Assembly: GCA_024734555.1 (NCBI GenBank)
Contig: JANPWX010000359.1
Coordinates: 178,769 to 242,768 of the forward strand
Direction of reading: 5' to 3'
DNA: 64,000 nt
Source of the DNA: Trochalopteron elliotii
Taxonomy: Eukaryota; Chordata; Aves; Passeriformes; Leiothrichidae
The notes under the pieces were generated by a model. That model was not told the origin of the DNA. It did not search any database and saw nothing but the letters and a program-made list of their open reading frames with translations. Positions 63,833-64,000 of the stretch are shown here, one piece after another; the stretch's first letter is position 1; every line of letters starts with the position of its first letter. A program made the position numbers and the translations under genes.

Positions 63833-64000
63833 GCCGCCGGGAAGCGCCGGGAGCCGGGCGGCGACGGACGGGAAGAGGCGGCGCCTGCCGGGGCAGGCGG
63901 GCGGGGCTGCCCGTGACGTGATGCGGCGGCGGGTAGGGGAGGAGGGGAGCGGGCCGGGGGATCCCGGGGGGGTTCGGGTGGGGAGGAGGGAGTGAGGGGG

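Larger units (their letters stand above)
63400..64000. promoter_or_regulatory. DPH3: CpG island, DPH3 promoter (probably shared with OXNAD1)
   Basis: GC-rich, CpG-dense sequence from about 63,400 to the end of the window, covering DPH3 exons 1 and 2 and their upstream side. A CRE/ATF-like TGACGTGA lies at 63,914-63,921, about 80 bp upstream of the start codon. In mammals DPH3 and OXNAD1 are divergent and share this promoter; OXNAD1 would start to the right of the window. No OXNAD1 coding sequence is seen here, so the sharing is inferred from synteny. Confidence 0.75.

Noticed and set aside
1..64000. tRNA, rRNA, CRISPR arrays, bacterial operons or insertion sequences
   Set aside because: None seen. 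The window is vertebrate nuclear DNA throughout, so these feature types are not expected apart from possible tRNA genes, for which I saw no cloverleaf or A/B box pair.

Overview
This is a window of vertebrate nuclear DNA, most likely from a bird. It has long introns and intergenic stretches, multi-exon genes with GT-AG splice sites, several CR1 LINE fragments with the avian 3' ending, avian-type endogenous retrovirus LTRs, and a GC-rich CpG island broken by an assembly gap. Nothing bacterial or phage-like is present. Layout, left to right. (1) Positions 1 to about 19,800 are intergenic sequence, AT-rich with simple repeats; I recognise no gene there. (2) Positions 20,072-45,722 on the + strand hold GALNT15 (polypeptide N-acetylgalactosaminyltransferase 15). 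All ten coding exons can be joined in frame to a 639-residue protein, the length I recall for the human protein. It has a short cytosolic tail, one membrane anchor, a stem, a GT-A catalytic domain with DxH motif, and a C-terminal ricin-type lectin domain. Intron 1 holds a CpG island, a 355-bp N gap, two CR1 fragments (one split by a solo LTR) and a second LTR fragment with internal ~60-bp repeats. Intron 6 holds a reverse-strand CR1 with an internal deletion. (3) Positions 45,723 to about 61,580 are the GALNT15 3' UTR and intergenic DNA, with a decayed L1-clade LINE ORF2 fragment near 55.0-55.3 kb. (4) Positions 61,590-63,832 on the - strand hold DPH3 (diphthamide biosynthesis protein 3), three coding exons and 82 residues, with a probable 3' UTR of about 1.4 kb. 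(5) Positions 63,400-64,000 form a CpG island over the DPH3 start. In mammals this promoter is shared with OXNAD1 on the opposite strand, which would begin beyond the window. Order and orientation (GALNT15 forward, DPH3 reverse) match my recollection of human 3p25. The two genes are not functionally linked as far as the sequence shows: GALNT15 starts mucin-type O-glycans in the Golgi, while DPH3 supports diphthamide synthesis on eEF2 and, with Elongator, tRNA wobble-uridine modification. I found no evidence of a new biological system. The most noteworthy items are the L1-clade remnant, the nested solo LTR with intact target-site duplication, the YY1-motif repeats in the second LTR, and the gap in the CpG island at GALNT15 exon 1.
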